DNA of 55,042 nucleotides from Alphaproteobacteria bacterium (lineage in GTDB: Bacteria > Pseudomonadota > Alphaproteobacteria > CAAGCB01 > CAG-977): positions 1-55,042 of the forward strand of contig JAKSVU010000010.1 in assembly GCA_024413465.1 (NCBI GenBank), in the 5' to 3' direction. The translations under genes were made by a program, and so were the position numbers. Below are positions 1 through 8,893 of this stretch, one piece after another. Under the pieces are notes generated by a model. The model was not told the DNA's origin and did no database searches. It saw only the letters and a list, made by a program, of their open reading frames with translations. How positions within the stretch are numbered: the stretch's first letter is position 1; every line of letters starts with the position of its first letter.

Positions 1-66
1 TTTTTGCTTTTTTTTCATATTTTTGTCATTTATTTTGTATCTATCTGTTTTTATTGCGTTTTTTTA

Positions 67-549
67 TTATTCTTTTTTCATTTCAGCACTTTTTTCTTTT
101 TCATTTTTACTTTTTTTGATTATTTTGGGAACAGATTTTAGGGTAAACGCTGCACCAGTTTTTAAAGATCCTAATAATAAATATCCGGCTTTGCGCAAAC
201 TAATACCTATTATATATTCTAATGATAATGGAAGAATCATCATCACTAAGTATTTCAGAATCGACATAACTGTATATTCGACTTTTACACCAAACCAAAT
301 TCCAAAAAGAATTCCTACGTAATATTTAAAACGCTTACTTAGGAAAACAAATGGAATCAATTCAACAACGATTAAAAATAGAATCGTTACACCAATCATG
401 ACTGAGGTTTGTGGACCTAAAAATGTATAAATATCCCCAAACATTTCCTTAACAGAAACTATAAAATCACGCAAATCACCTAAATCTTTTTGTAATTTAG
501 CTACAGATTCGGATAAATTATCGAAGGTTTGTTTTACAGAATCGAACAT
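67..549 (-). CDS. Small membrane protein at the end of the fliL operon, function unknown
   Basis: A 160-residue protein I do not recognise. Residues 1-45 are polar and helical-looking (a possible short coiled coil). About residues 49-72 form a strong transmembrane helix, followed by further hydrophobic stretches near 75-95 and 97-135. The C-terminus is Lys/Glu-rich. It is probably an inner-membrane protein with several helices. It starts 12 bases after the stop of the large TPR gene and reads the same way, so it is most likely the last gene of the fliL-fliM leftward operon. That context suggests, but does not show, a link to motility. No catalytic motif is visible. Confidence 0.7.
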   Translation of the reverse strand: MFDSVKQTFDNLSESVAKLQKDLGDLRDFIVSVKEMFGDIYTFLGPQTSVMIGVTILFLIVVELIPFVFLSKRFKYYVGILFGIWFGVKVEYTVMSILKYLVMMILPLSLEYIIGISLRKAGYLLLGSLKTGAAFTLKSVPKIIKKSKNEKEKSAEMKKE

Positions 550-561
550 AAGAGGCCTCCG

Positions 562-3500
562 TTATTGAACTGTTTGACTCAACCCTTTATCTTTAACTTG
601 TGTCATATAATCTTTTGCAAAAGAATGGAAACTCTCCACAGCTTCAACTTCTTTTGCGACTTCACGATAATCCATTACGCCTTGAGCTGGAGATTTAGTA
701 ATAAAATCAAATGCTTTTGCCAATGGCGTTTTTTCCATAAAAGGCATAAAGTTTTCACGAGCACGCATAACAACTTTTGGACGACCAGCCAAACGCAAAG
801 CTGCTACCCAATTCATAATCTTTTGAGCTTCTTCATCTGACATTTGTACTTTTGGTGCAGGTTTCTTAATTAATGGACGCATTGCATCCGCAGCTTTTTC
901 CCAATCTTGAGCTTGCCAATAAATTTCAGCACGCATTTCTTGAGCTTCAGTAGATTCGTCATCACCTAATACTTCGATAGCTTCACTTGGTTTATTCAAA
1001 TCAGATAAACCCTTTGCTTTTATAAACACTCTTTGACGCTTTAATTTATCTGAAAATACAATGTTTTGTTCATCACTTTCTTTAATTACCTGAACTGCAA
1101 CCTCAGGTTTATGATTTAACAAAAGAATCAATGCTAATCTTGTTGAAATCACACCACGTTGTTCTGGAGTCAATGGTTTAGCCAATGTTTCTTGTAATAG
1201 TTTTGATGCTTGTTCTAACAAATCAACTTTCACTAATTTATCGGCTAATTTTGTAATAATCTGAACCCCCTCTTCTCCTTGAGGAAGCAAATATTTAAAA
1301 TCATTAAACAATGCTATTTCTTGAATAGGCGTCATTTGATGATCTTCTTCATCGAAAAAGATCTTTACAAATAAATCCGTCATTAAATCCGGAATCTTCT
1401 TACTTTCTTCCAGGTGAGAGAAACGCATTTTCATATTATTAAGCGTATTCAAAACCTTGACGTAATCTTTATTTTCGTGGAATAACGTAATCAACTGGCG
1501 CATCAAATTATATTCAAATTCATCACCACGCCAAGCGTATGATAATCTTTCAAGTTCATGTACTCTTTCTTCCAAAGACATATGTCCATGTTCAGAAGCG
1601 ATTCGAATAGCTTCCAATCCCCCCAAAGCACGATAATAATAGCTTGTTGAATCTGCCAATTTTTTCATTTCTTTAATGGCCATTGAATACATCCCAACAG
1701 ATTCTTGCCACAAAGCATGATAAAAATCGACTTCATGCTGCATTTCTGTTGTATTTTGCTTACTGTAAGCAGCTTCCATAAAATTTTGATTTGCAAATTC
1801 ATCACGAGCTGCAATTCCTGAACGCAATCCTGCAATTGCCATTTTAGTTTTCACAAACTGAGGATAGTTTTGTAAAATAGCCATATTTTTACGCAAAACT
1901 TCAACATAATCTTCAGGAGCTTTAGAAAGAATTGAAGCTGTTGCTGCTAACCAAAATTGAACAGCCCCATCATCATTATAAATAGGCCGCGATAAATCCT
2001 CATATGCTTCCTCATAACGCATCATCATATAATTTGTCGCACCACGCAAAGCTAAAAGTGCTTTATGATTTCTTAGGTTTTCATCATCAGCCATAATCGT
2101 TTCAAGAATACTCAAACATTCTGGATAAAATCCATTAGAAAAATAATATCTAGCTAATTGCAATCTTTTTATATTCTTAGCATCTTTATCATCTGCCTTA
2201 GTAATAGATTGCAATAACCCTTTCAAAACGGGTAAAAAATCCTTATCTGAAAGATTTAATTTCCATAATTCAACGTCAAGCATCTGCTCCAAAGGAGGTA
2301 GTTTTGATTTTTTCTTGTCTAACAAAGCTAAAATATCCTCACTTGAAAAGCGCAAACCTCCCGCCGTACTACGAACTTCAATATTTCTTGTTGTTGGATA
2401 AATTTCAACATCTTCCACGTGTGGAACAATTACAAGCCCTTGAACTGTTTGTAATAATTGAACATCAACAAAATCACGAGTCAGTTTAATCCCCTTATCC
2501 AAAGTGTATAACGGGATAATATAGAACATATCTCCGACTTCAGGATCAATGATTGAAATTGCATTAGCTGTATGAACACCTTGAGCTGGCTTATCTAACT
2601 GAACCATCAAACGAGGACCAAAAGGTGATTTTCTTTGTAAAACGATTGGATATTCATCTCCCACTTGCATTGGTTGATATTTCAAGTCAACAATCCACAA
2701 CAAACCTTCACGACGAATTGAAGGTGAATACCCGTTAGCTGTTAAAATACGGAAAACTGTAGCTTGAGAATGTGGAATTTGAACAATTTCATGAATGATA
2801 TCTGGATAGAGCTTCAAATCCATATCAAACTTAAATTCACTTGTGAATTTATCAAAAACAATCCACAAATATCCATGCCGTTTGAATGCTGCCATAGAAA
2901 CAAATTGACGCCAAGAAAAGCTGAGTGACATCGTTCTAAAACCAGCATCAATATTCTCTTTTTTAGATTCTTTGTCACTCACTTTATGAATACTTTGAGG
3001 TTCGTCAATTGCCAATGAAATATTATTATTTTCATCAACGAAACTTGCTATTTGTTTTGCAGCATCATTTTCATGCGTTTCATCTATCTTTTCAGCCGAT
3101 GAGGCATCTTTTTTTTCAGAATTTTCAACAGATTTATCTTCTTTTTTTTCTGGAACTACTTCGTCAACATTTTGTTGCTTATCTCCGTTCTCTTTTTTCT
3201 GTTCAGCTGGAACAACACTTTTTTGAGCTGTCTCTGTATCAGAAGTTTTTACTTCACTTTTTGATTCTTTTTTTTCTGTCTTTTTATCAGAATTATCTGT
3301 TGCTTGTGTTTTTTGCTCTTCAATTTTATTTTCAGAACTAGGTTGTTCTACTTTTTTTTCAGCCTTAACATTTTTTATATCAGAGGCCCCAATTGCAATA
3401 TGAGTCCGTGTTCTAGAAACCGTCACCGAATACTTTTCTGGAACTGCCCATTTTAAAGTTAATTTTTGATTCGACTGGCTAATTTCAGCCTGTTTTAAAT

Positions 3501-3753
3501 CATTTGGAAAGGCAGAAGTAATCTGATCTAAAGCTTTATCATTGACACTTTCAGTAGTGTCAAAAGTAATTTGATATAAATTTTTATCACGCTGTTCTTT
3601 GTAGGTAGGCGTTTTTTTAAAACCAAAAACGATTTGATGCTCACCAGCCCGTTGTAAAGCATACATTCCAAGATTTTGTTCAGCGCACAAAGCATGATTT
3701 GACATCAAAAATGTCAAAAAAAAGATAATCAATCCACGCTGAAAAAATTTCAT
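562..3753 (-). CDS. Large secreted TPR-repeat protein of the alphaproteobacterial flagellar cluster
   Basis: About 1,063 residues with a signal peptide at the N-terminus (hydrophobic core about residues 7-18, likely cleavage near ALCA-EQ). A beta-rich domain follows, then a low-complexity Lys/Glu/Ser linker at about 125-230 and a second beta-rich region. The C-terminal half is alpha-helical with degenerate tetratricopeptide-like repeats. Proteins of this size and layout commonly sit with fliL/fliM/motE in Rhodospirillales-type flagellar clusters; their exact role is not settled. I choose the ATG at 3753, one base after the stop of the CheY-like gene, over an in-frame TTG at 3765, because the ATG gives a clean signal peptide and translational coupling. 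Its position and export suggest a periplasmic or surface scaffold for the motor, which is inference. Confidence 0.75.
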   Translation of the reverse strand: MKFFQRGLIIFFLTFLMSNHALCAEQNLGMYALQRAGEHQIVFGFKKTPTYKEQRDKNLYQITFDTTESVNDKALDQITSAFPNDLKQAEISQSNQKLTLKWAVPEKYSVTVSRTRTHIAIGASDIKNVKAEKKVEQPSSENKIEEQKTQATDNSDKKTEKKESKSEVKTSDTETAQKSVVPAEQKKENGDKQQNVDEVVPEKKEDKSVENSEKKDASSAEKIDETHENDAAKQIASFVDENNNISLAIDEPQSIHKVSDKESKKENIDAGFRTMSLSFSWRQFVSMAAFKRHGYLWIVFDKFTSEFKFDMDLKLYPDIIHEIVQIPHSQATVFRILTANGYSPSIRREGLLWIVDLKYQPMQVGDEYPIVLQRKSPFGPRLMVQLDKPAQGVHTANAISIIDPEVGDMFYIIPLYTLDKGIKLTRDFVDVQLLQTVQGLVIVPHVEDVEIYPTTRNIEVRSTAGGLRFSSEDILALLDKKKSKLPPLEQMLDVELWKLNLSDKDFLPVLKGLLQSITKADDKDAKNIKRLQLARYYFSNGFYPECLSILETIMADDENLRNHKALLALRGATNYMMMRYEEAYEDLSRPIYNDDGAVQFWLAATASILSKAPEDYVEVLRKNMAILQNYPQFVKTKMAIAGLRSGIAARDEFANQNFMEAAYSKQNTTEMQHEVDFYHALWQESVGMYSMAIKEMKKLADSTSYYYRALGGLEAIRIASEHGHMSLEERVHELERLSYAWRGDEFEYNLMRQLITLFHENKDYVKVLNTLNNMKMRFSHLEESKKIPDLMTDLFVKIFFDEEDHQMTPIQEIALFNDFKYLLPQGEEGVQIITKLADKLVKVDLLEQASKLLQETLAKPLTPEQRGVISTRLALILLLNHKPEVAVQVIKESDEQNIVFSDKLKRQRVFIKAKGLSDLNKPSEAIEVLGDDESTEAQEMRAEIYWQAQDWEKAADAMRPLIKKPAPKVQMSDEEAQKIMNWVAALRLAGRPKVVMRARENFMPFMEKTPLAKAFDFITKSPAQGVMDYREVAKEVEAVESFHSFAKDYMTQVKDKGLSQTVQ

Positions 3754-3754
3754 C

Positions 3755-4135
3755 CTATTTTCCAAAAATAGCTTCTAACTTTTTACGCAAAACAGCCGTA
3801 TTAAAAGGTTTAGTAATATATTCTGGGACACCAATTTCTTTCATTTCAGCCGTTAATTCTGGAGTAATTTCACCACTGACAACAATAATTGGAATCTGCT
3901 TATATTTTTCTGTTCCCATTTTGTGGAAAAAATCCTTTCCAGACATTGGACCTGTGTACCAATCATAAATCACCAATCCATATTGATCTTTATCCAACTG
4001 TTGAAAAGCTTCATCTGTTGAAGAAACACTTTGAACGTCTTTGAATCCCAATAAATTAAAAACGTTGCAAACGAGTGCATTCATTGTCTTATAATCGTCG
4101 ACTACGAGAATTTTCATATTCACATCAACAGCCAT
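3755..4135 (-). CDS. CheY-like single-domain response regulator
   Basis: A 126-residue stand-alone receiver domain with no output domain. Visible landmarks are the acidic pair D13-D14 (VVDDY), the phospho-acceptor D58 in the beta-3 strand (VIYDWY), S87 in the switch position (VVSGE, where Thr is commoner) and K109 (YITKPF). These are the residues needed for Mg2+ binding, phosphotransfer and the Thr/Ser-Tyr switch. The start is supported by AGGAG about seven bases before the ATG. It lies between motE and the TPR gene in the fliL operon, so it probably acts on flagellar rotation. The insertion-like WYTGPMSG after the acceptor differs from canonical CheY, so it may not be the principal FliM-binding CheY. 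No kinase gene is adjacent. Confidence 0.85.
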   Translation of the reverse strand: MAVDVNMKILVVDDYKTMNALVCNVFNLLGFKDVQSVSSTDEAFQQLDKDQYGLVIYDWYTGPMSGKDFFHKMGTEKYKQIPIIVVSGEITPELTAEMKEIGVPEYITKPFNTAVLRKKLEAIFGK

Positions 4136-4198
4136 TATCTCAAACTCCTAATAAAAGATTTTGCGTATTATAGGCAATTATTGAATGTTTTAAAAGTA

Positions 4199-4912
4199 TT
4201 ATTTTCTATCATCGTCTGTCGGAAGACGTCTTCTTGTTGCTAATTCTATCGTCAAAGCTGTTGCTTTTTCAGACGTCATCAACGCCAAAATTGGAGCAGA
4301 CTTAGCTTCTTTCATTTTTTCAAATATTCTGACCAACAAATCCATATCCATTGTATCAAACAAGCGAGCTGCTTCTTTTGGCTTCATTGTTGAATAAATC
4401 TTGACGAGATTATCCATCTTTGCTTTTTCTTGGATATCATACTGCCCAATCAATTCCTTGATAGTCATTTCCAATTCTTTTAATTTAGCAATTTTTCCTT
4501 CGATTTGTGCTTCTGCTGCCTTTAAAAGGCCCATTTTTTGATTAAGATCACTTTCTCGAGCATCTAACTCTTCACGACGTTTTGCCAAACTTTGTAAAAT
4601 GTCTAATTCTGATTGAGAAAATGTTTTATCTGATGTTACATTTTTGGGTGCTTCTTTTGATGCTGCCAACTGAGAAACTGGCGACTTTGTTTCCACCAAA
4701 TCTTCTTTTTCTTCCTGTTTAGCCAAAACTTCATTTACCGAAAAAACAGGTGGTTTATCATTTGAAACAACAAATGAACGCCACAATACTCCTACACGCA
4801 AACTCAACATCAACGTACAAAAGAAAATCACCAAAGGCAACAATCTGAAACCTGATTTTGCTTTCTTTTTATTCTCTTTTGTTATTGGAGCATTTTTTAT
4901 CTGATTAGTCAT
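4199..4912 (-). CDS. motE: MotE-like flagellar motor accessory protein
   Basis: A 237-residue protein with an uncleaved N-terminal membrane anchor (about residues 22-40), a Ser/Pro/Lys-rich spacer, a long heptad-rich coiled coil (about 100-165) and a C-terminal helical domain. That domain contains the MKPKEAARLFDTMD and LLVRIFEKMKE segments typical of the MgtE-N/FliG-M-like fold found in MotE. In rhizobia MotE is a periplasmic chaperone for MotC; in Rhodospirillales relatives the gene follows fliM. The gene is followed by a 63-base gap with a TATAAT-like hexamer, so the downstream cheY-like and TPR genes may have an extra promoter. Assignment to the family is good; the precise role here is inferred. 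Confidence 0.75.
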   Translation of the reverse strand: MTNQIKNAPITKENKKKAKSGFRLLPLVIFFCTLMLSLRVGVLWRSFVVSNDKPPVFSVNEVLAKQEEKEDLVETKSPVSQLAASKEAPKNVTSDKTFSQSELDILQSLAKRREELDARESDLNQKMGLLKAAEAQIEGKIAKLKELEMTIKELIGQYDIQEKAKMDNLVKIYSTMKPKEAARLFDTMDMDLLVRIFEKMKEAKSAPILALMTSEKATALTIELATRRRLPTDDDRK

Positions 4913-4927
4913 TGTACTGCCTATTTT

Positions 4928-5593
4928 CTAACGCATTGATTGTAACGCTTTTAACAATTCTCGTTCTGTTTCACTTCGCTCTTCAACGTTGTCAATACTT
5001 TGCATTGCCATCATCTTTTCTTTTTTAGCATCGACGTCTTTCAAAATATCCTGAGCTGCCAAAACTGCATTTGAAATCAAATCCTCATCAGACAAATCTT
5101 CATCCGTTCTCATCAAAGGACGACGATCTTCTCTTCCACGAACAGATGACGAATCGAACAAAGGTCTTTTTTCAGCCTTTCTAGTCTCAGCAATAGGCTG
5201 ACGAACAAAATTTGGTTCCTGTTTTTGAGGTTTATATGCAGGGGCAGTATTTACAGAAGCACTTGCCATAGAATTCATATAGGATTTTTTTTCATCAAAC
5301 TGAGCAAGCGTTTGCTCGGCACGTTCCAAAATATATTTTAAATCATCGTGTAAATTTTGAGCTCGACGAATCTGTTCTTTCAAATCACCACCAGCACTAT
5401 CAACAGCCTGTTTTAATCTTGGAATACCAGCTTCAGCTTTTGAAGTCGCATCATTAAAAGCTTCTATCAACCTAGATAAATCAGCTTTTGAATTACGCAA
5501 AACTTTTAATCTTTTGTTTAATAACAACGCAAAAATTATTGTTGGAACTAACAATAAAATCACAATGATATTTATAAAAGTTTCTATGGACAT
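4928..5593 (-). CDS. DUF6468-type membrane-anchored flagellar-cluster protein
   Basis: A 221-residue protein with one N-terminal transmembrane helix (about residues 8-25). A helical, heptad-rich segment (about 30-105) follows, with the AGIPRLKQAVDSAGGDLKEQ region characteristic of the DUF6468 family. After that comes a disordered Arg/Asp/Ser-rich stretch and a short C-terminal helix. DUF6468 genes are found in alphaproteobacterial flagellar operons between fliM and motE, exactly as here: the start is ten bases after the fliM stop and the end is 15 bases before motE. Function is unknown. An inner-membrane, cytoplasm-facing coiled-coil protein of the motor or export apparatus is the simplest guess. 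Confidence 0.75.
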   Translation of the reverse strand: MSIETFINIIVILLLVPTIIFALLLNKRLKVLRNSKADLSRLIEAFNDATSKAEAGIPRLKQAVDSAGGDLKEQIRRAQNLHDDLKYILERAEQTLAQFDEKKSYMNSMASASVNTAPAYKPQKQEPNFVRQPIAETRKAEKRPLFDSSSVRGREDRRPLMRTDEDLSDEDLISNAVLAAQDILKDVDAKKEKMMAMQSIDNVEERSETERELLKALQSMR

Positions 5594-5603
5594 AAATGGC
5601 TCC

Positions 5604-6599
5604 TCAATCCTTTTGGCGTTTTATTTTATCTTCAATTTGAATCGCAATATTCGATCCTTTGCGTCCCATTCTACCATAAAACATAGGAATATCACCACAA
5701 ATCAATTCGACTTCACTATCCGGAGATGCATTTAATATCACTTGAGTTCCAACTTCCCACTTGAGAACGTCTTTCAAAGTCATCATTTTTCGATCTAGAA
5801 CAGCGTGTAAATCAACTTCACTAATCCACAATGCTTCAGCCAAATGTTGCTCCCAAATACTATCACGACCGAATTTTTCACCCATAAACATTTGAAGCAA
5901 AACTTCACGAACAGGTTCCAACATTGCTGATGGTAAAAGGAACTCCATTGAACCAGATCGTTCCTCGACTTCAATTTTAAAATGAGCAACGATTGCTGAG
6001 TTTTCTGGTCTTGAAATCATCGCAAAACGAGGATTAATTTCCAAACGGTCAAATCTGAATGTAACAGGAGCAACCGGATCGAAAGCTGCTGACAAATCAG
6101 CCAGCATCAAGTGAACCATTTTTTCAATCAAACTTCTTTCAATGATTGTATAATTTCTGTTTTCAACGTCTAAAATTGCAGTTCCTTGGCGTCCCCCCAA
6201 CAAAACATCAACCAGTGTATAAATCAATTCAGAATCAACTGTAAACAAACCGAAGTTATCCCATTCTTCAGCTTTAAATACACTAATCATCCCATTTTGT
6301 GGCATTGTACGTAAATATTCACTAAAACGCATCGTATCCATACGTTCAAAGGAAATTTCAATATTAGATTGTGTAAAGTTACGTAAGCTGGTTGAAGCCA
6401 ACCTGACTAATCGGTCGAAAACAATTTCCAACATAGGCAAACGTTCGGACGTAACCGATGAGTTATTCAATAATGCTCGAACACCTATTTTGTTCGGGTC
6501 AAAATCGTCATCATCTCCACGCAACGAATCTATTTCATCCTGATTCAGTATTGCTTCAGAACTATCGCCTTCCCATTTTTCCTCTTCTTCACCAGCCAT
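5604..6599 (-). CDS. fliM: Flagellar motor switch protein FliM
   Basis: A 331-residue FliM of normal length. The N-terminal CheY-binding peptide is visible as LNQDEIDSL at residues 18-26, close to the consensus LSQxEIDxL. The middle CheC-like pseudo-dimer domain (about 45-235) includes the family's GGRQG turn, and the C-terminal SpoA/FliN-like domain (about 250-325) includes the run from DLHAVLDRKMMTLKDVL to MFYGRMG. FliM forms the C-ring with FliG and FliN, and receives phospho-CheY to reverse or stop rotation. It begins nine bases after fliL. FliN and FliG are not in this window. Confidence 0.97.
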   Translation of the reverse strand: MAGEEEEKWEGDSSEAILNQDEIDSLRGDDDDFDPNKIGVRALLNNSSVTSERLPMLEIVFDRLVRLASTSLRNFTQSNIEISFERMDTMRFSEYLRTMPQNGMISVFKAEEWDNFGLFTVDSELIYTLVDVLLGGRQGTAILDVENRNYTIIERSLIEKMVHLMLADLSAAFDPVAPVTFRFDRLEINPRFAMISRPENSAIVAHFKIEVEERSGSMEFLLPSAMLEPVREVLLQMFMGEKFGRDSIWEQHLAEALWISEVDLHAVLDRKMMTLKDVLKWEVGTQVILNASPDSEVELICGDIPMFYGRMGRKGSNIAIQIEDKIKRQKD

Positions 6600-6608
6600 T
6601 TAACACAC

Positions 6609-7136
6609 CTATTGTACAACAATATCTTTTAACAGAACGTCAACCACTTGAGCTGGAGCAAGAATCTTCGTTAATCTGCCCAAAATTTCTTCTTTCAAAC
6701 GGTATGTTCCCATAGATCCTTGTATTTCTTCTAAACGCATTTCACGTAAATAAAATTGCATACTATCAACGATTCGAGGCAACATTTTTTCAGCATGAGC
6801 AACGTCTAATTGACTTCCTAATTCCAAGGTAATATTCAATTTAAAATAAATTGGCTTTTGATTTCCTCGATTAGATAAGTTTACCATAACTTCTGGAATA
6901 ACAAAGTATGCCCCTTCTTTTGGCGCACCTTCTTCACCTTCCGCAATTAAATTTTCATCAACTTTATTTTTATTCTCAACAATATTTTCAGTCATACCTG
7001 AAAAAAAGACACCAACACCACATGCAATAATTACCAACAGAGGTAATACAATCAGTATCAGTTTCTTTTTACTTTTACCACCAGAAGAAGCTCCTTCTTC
7101 TACAGCACCAGCTTCTTCTTCTTCTTCTTCAGCCAT
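6609..7136 (-). CDS. fliL: Flagellar basal-body-associated protein FliL
   Basis: A 175-residue single-pass inner-membrane protein with a very acidic, Gly/Lys-rich cytoplasmic tail (1-25), a transmembrane helix (about 26-47) and a periplasmic stomatin-like FliL domain. The domain contains YFVIPEVMVNLSN and ends with the short conserved C-terminus (VLLKDIVVQ). FliL surrounds the stator units and tunes torque. It is the first gene of the leftward operon fliL-fliM-DUF6468-motE-cheY-TPR, divergent from flgF across a 191-base spacer. No sigma-54 signature was seen pointing toward fliL; a weak TATACT hexamer exists in the spacer. Confidence 0.93.
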   Translation of the reverse strand: MAEEEEEEAGAVEEGASSGGKSKKKLILIVLPLLVIIACGVGVFFSGMTENIVENKNKVDENLIAEGEEGAPKEGAYFVIPEVMVNLSNRGNQKPIYFKLNITLELGSQLDVAHAEKMLPRIVDSMQFYLREMRLEEIQGSMGTYRLKEEILGRLTKILAPAQVVDVLLKDIVVQ

Positions 7137-7274
7137 ATTAACCCCCTAGGACATATTTTCTTATTTATAACGCACTTTTAGTTAACAACAGGTAAAGTAT
7201 AACAACGAACACTTATATTTTCATTATTCTTTTTTATCAATAAAAAACTTCCGCTTACATTCCCTACTAAAAAT

Positions 7275-7292
7275 TTGGCACGGTATTTGCTT
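7275..7292 (+). promoter_or_regulatory. Sigma-54 (RpoN) -24/-12 promoter for flgF operon
   Basis: The sequence TTGGCACGGTATTTGCTT matches the sigma-54 consensus YTGGCACG-N4-TTGCW at every informative position. The -24 GG (7277-7278) and the -12 GC (7289-7290) are 12 bases apart. Transcription should start near 7302, leaving a short leader with GGGGAG as ribosome site before the flgF ATG at 7328. Sigma-54 control of rod and hook genes by an FlbD-type activator is established in Caulobacter. This site predicts the same logic here and requires a bacterial enhancer-binding protein encoded elsewhere. Confidence 0.88.
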
Positions 7293-7327
7293 AAACATTT
7301 ACAACCGTAATCGGGGAGTAAAAAAAT

Positions 7328-8074
7328 ATGGAAAATACAGTTTATATATCTTTGTCTCGTCAAAATGCTTTATGGAACCAAATGGATATGGTTTCCAATA
7401 ACTTAGCTAATATGAACACAACCGGATATAAAAGTGTTCAACCACATTTTACAGAATTTTTGTCACGCAGTGCTAATGATGAACACTTAATTTCAGACAA
7501 ATTAGCTTTTACACATGATTTTGGAATTGTTCGTGATTTCAAAGAAGGTGTTTTTTCTTCCACAAAAAATCCACTGGACGTTGCAATTCATGGAGAAGGT
7601 TACTTTGTTATTGATTCAAAAGAAGGAGTTCGTTATACCCGCAATGGACAATTCAAAATTAACAACGAAGGCATGCTTGTAACGGCTGAAAATGAAGCTG
7701 TTCTTGACACAAGTGAACGTCCTATCTTTATTTCCCCAAATGAAAAAACGATTAACATTAATCAAGATGGATCCATTGAAACTGAAAATGGTTTTATCGG
7801 TCAATTCAAAATCGTTTCTTTTGCAGATCAACAAAAATTGCGTGCAACCCATGACGGTTTGTATCGTAACGAAAAAAACAATGCTGTTGAAGATGCAGAA
7901 AACTTTCAATTAGAACAAGGTATGGTTGAAAAATCAAACGTTAATTCTGTTGAACAGATGACACAATTGATCAAATTACAACGTGCCTATGAAAACATAC
8001 AAATGATGATTGATACAGAACATACCCGTAACCAAAATATGGTTTCTGTCTATTCAAGAACATCTAACAGATAA
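7328..8074 (+). CDS. flgF: Flagellar basal-body rod protein FlgF
   Basis: A 248-residue rod protein. The N-terminal flagellar-rod motif is at about residues 15-40 (MDMVSNNLANMNTTGYKS) and the C-terminal rod motif ends the protein (VEQMTQLIKLQRAYENIQ). The central D1 region carries the GEGYFVID and RYTRNGQFKINNEG blocks shared by FlgE, FlgF and FlgG. FlgF forms the proximal rod that FlgG extends. The ATG has a GGGGAG ribosome site eight bases upstream and lies 26 bases after the predicted sigma-54 start point. flgG follows after 16 bases. Confidence 0.95.
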   Translation: MENTVYISLSRQNALWNQMDMVSNNLANMNTTGYKSVQPHFTEFLSRSANDEHLISDKLAFTHDFGIVRDFKEGVFSSTKNPLDVAIHGEGYFVIDSKEGVRYTRNGQFKINNEGMLVTAENEAVLDTSERPIFISPNEKTININQDGSIETENGFIGQFKIVSFADQQKLRATHDGLYRNEKNNAVEDAENFQLEQGMVEKSNVNSVEQMTQLIKLQRAYENIQMMIDTEHTRNQNMVSVYSRTSNR

Positions 8075-8090
8075 TAAAGGAGTTTGAACC

Positions 8091-8882
8091 ATGAGAGCAT
8101 TACATATCGGCGCAACAGGCATGCTAGCCCAACAAACAAATGTCGAAGTCATTTCAAACAACATTGCCAACATGAACACGACTGCTTATTCCCGCAGACG
8201 CGCAGAATTTCACGATTTATTATATCAAGATCAACGTCGTGTAGGTGCAAATTCTTCAAACTCTGGAACAGTTGTTCCTTCAGGTGTTCAACTCGGTTTA
8301 GGTGTAAAAACGGCTTCCGTTTACCGTATTTCTGAACACGGTAGCGTTGTCAATACAAATAATACGTTAGACTTAGCTATTCAAGGAAATGGCTATTTTC
8401 AAATCGAATTACCAAACGATCGTGGAACTGGCTACACCCGTGATGGAGCATTTCAAGTCAGTTCTGAAGGTTTAATTGTTACCTCTGATGGCTATCAGGT
8501 CAATCCTGGAATTACCATTCCTGAAAATGCAGTTGGAATCACAATCAACTCTTCCGGTGAAGTTTGGGTAAAATTGGATGGTGAAACCGATTTAACAAAC
8601 GTCGGACAACTGGAAATTGCTAACTTTATGAATGAATCTGGCTTAGAAGCAATCGGAGACAACCTGTTCATTGAAACTCCAGCTTCTGGTCAAGCAACAA
8701 CCAGTACTCCAGGTGAATTAGGATATGGAACAATTTTACAAGGATACTTGGAAAACTCAAACGTCAACGTTGTTTCTGAAATTACTGAACTCGTCAGTGC
8801 TCAACGTGCTTACGAAATGAATTCAAAAATTATCACAACGGCAGACCAAATGATGCAAACGATTAACAGCTTGAAATCATAA
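8091..8882 (+). CDS. flgG: Flagellar distal rod protein FlgG
   Basis: 263 residues, very near the usual 260-262. It starts MRALHIGATGMLAQQ, close to the family's typical MRSLxIAATGMxAQQ, and has SNNIANMNTTAYSR as the rod signature. NGYFQIELPND and YTRDGAFQVSSEG lie in the core, and VVSEITELVSAQRAYEMNSK in the C-terminal rod-forming helix. The inserted QDQRRVGANSS region after the N-terminal motif corresponds to the segment that distinguishes FlgG (rigid rod) from FlgE (flexible hook). AAAGGAG lies just before the ATG. It is followed by flgA with an 11-base spacer. Confidence 0.97.
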   Translation: MRALHIGATGMLAQQTNVEVISNNIANMNTTAYSRRRAEFHDLLYQDQRRVGANSSNSGTVVPSGVQLGLGVKTASVYRISEHGSVVNTNNTLDLAIQGNGYFQIELPNDRGTGYTRDGAFQVSSEGLIVTSDGYQVNPGITIPENAVGITINSSGEVWVKLDGETDLTNVGQLEIANFMNESGLEAIGDNLFIETPASGQATTSTPGELGYGTILQGYLENSNVNVVSEITELVSAQRAYEMNSKIITTADQMMQTINSLKS

Positions 8883-8893
8883 GGAATAAATCA

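Noticed and set aside
3009-3341. Plus-strand frame of 110 codons opposite the TPR gene
   Set aside because: It is the complement of the Lys/Glu low-complexity linker; it has a Phe/Leu/His-rich composition with no ribosome site.
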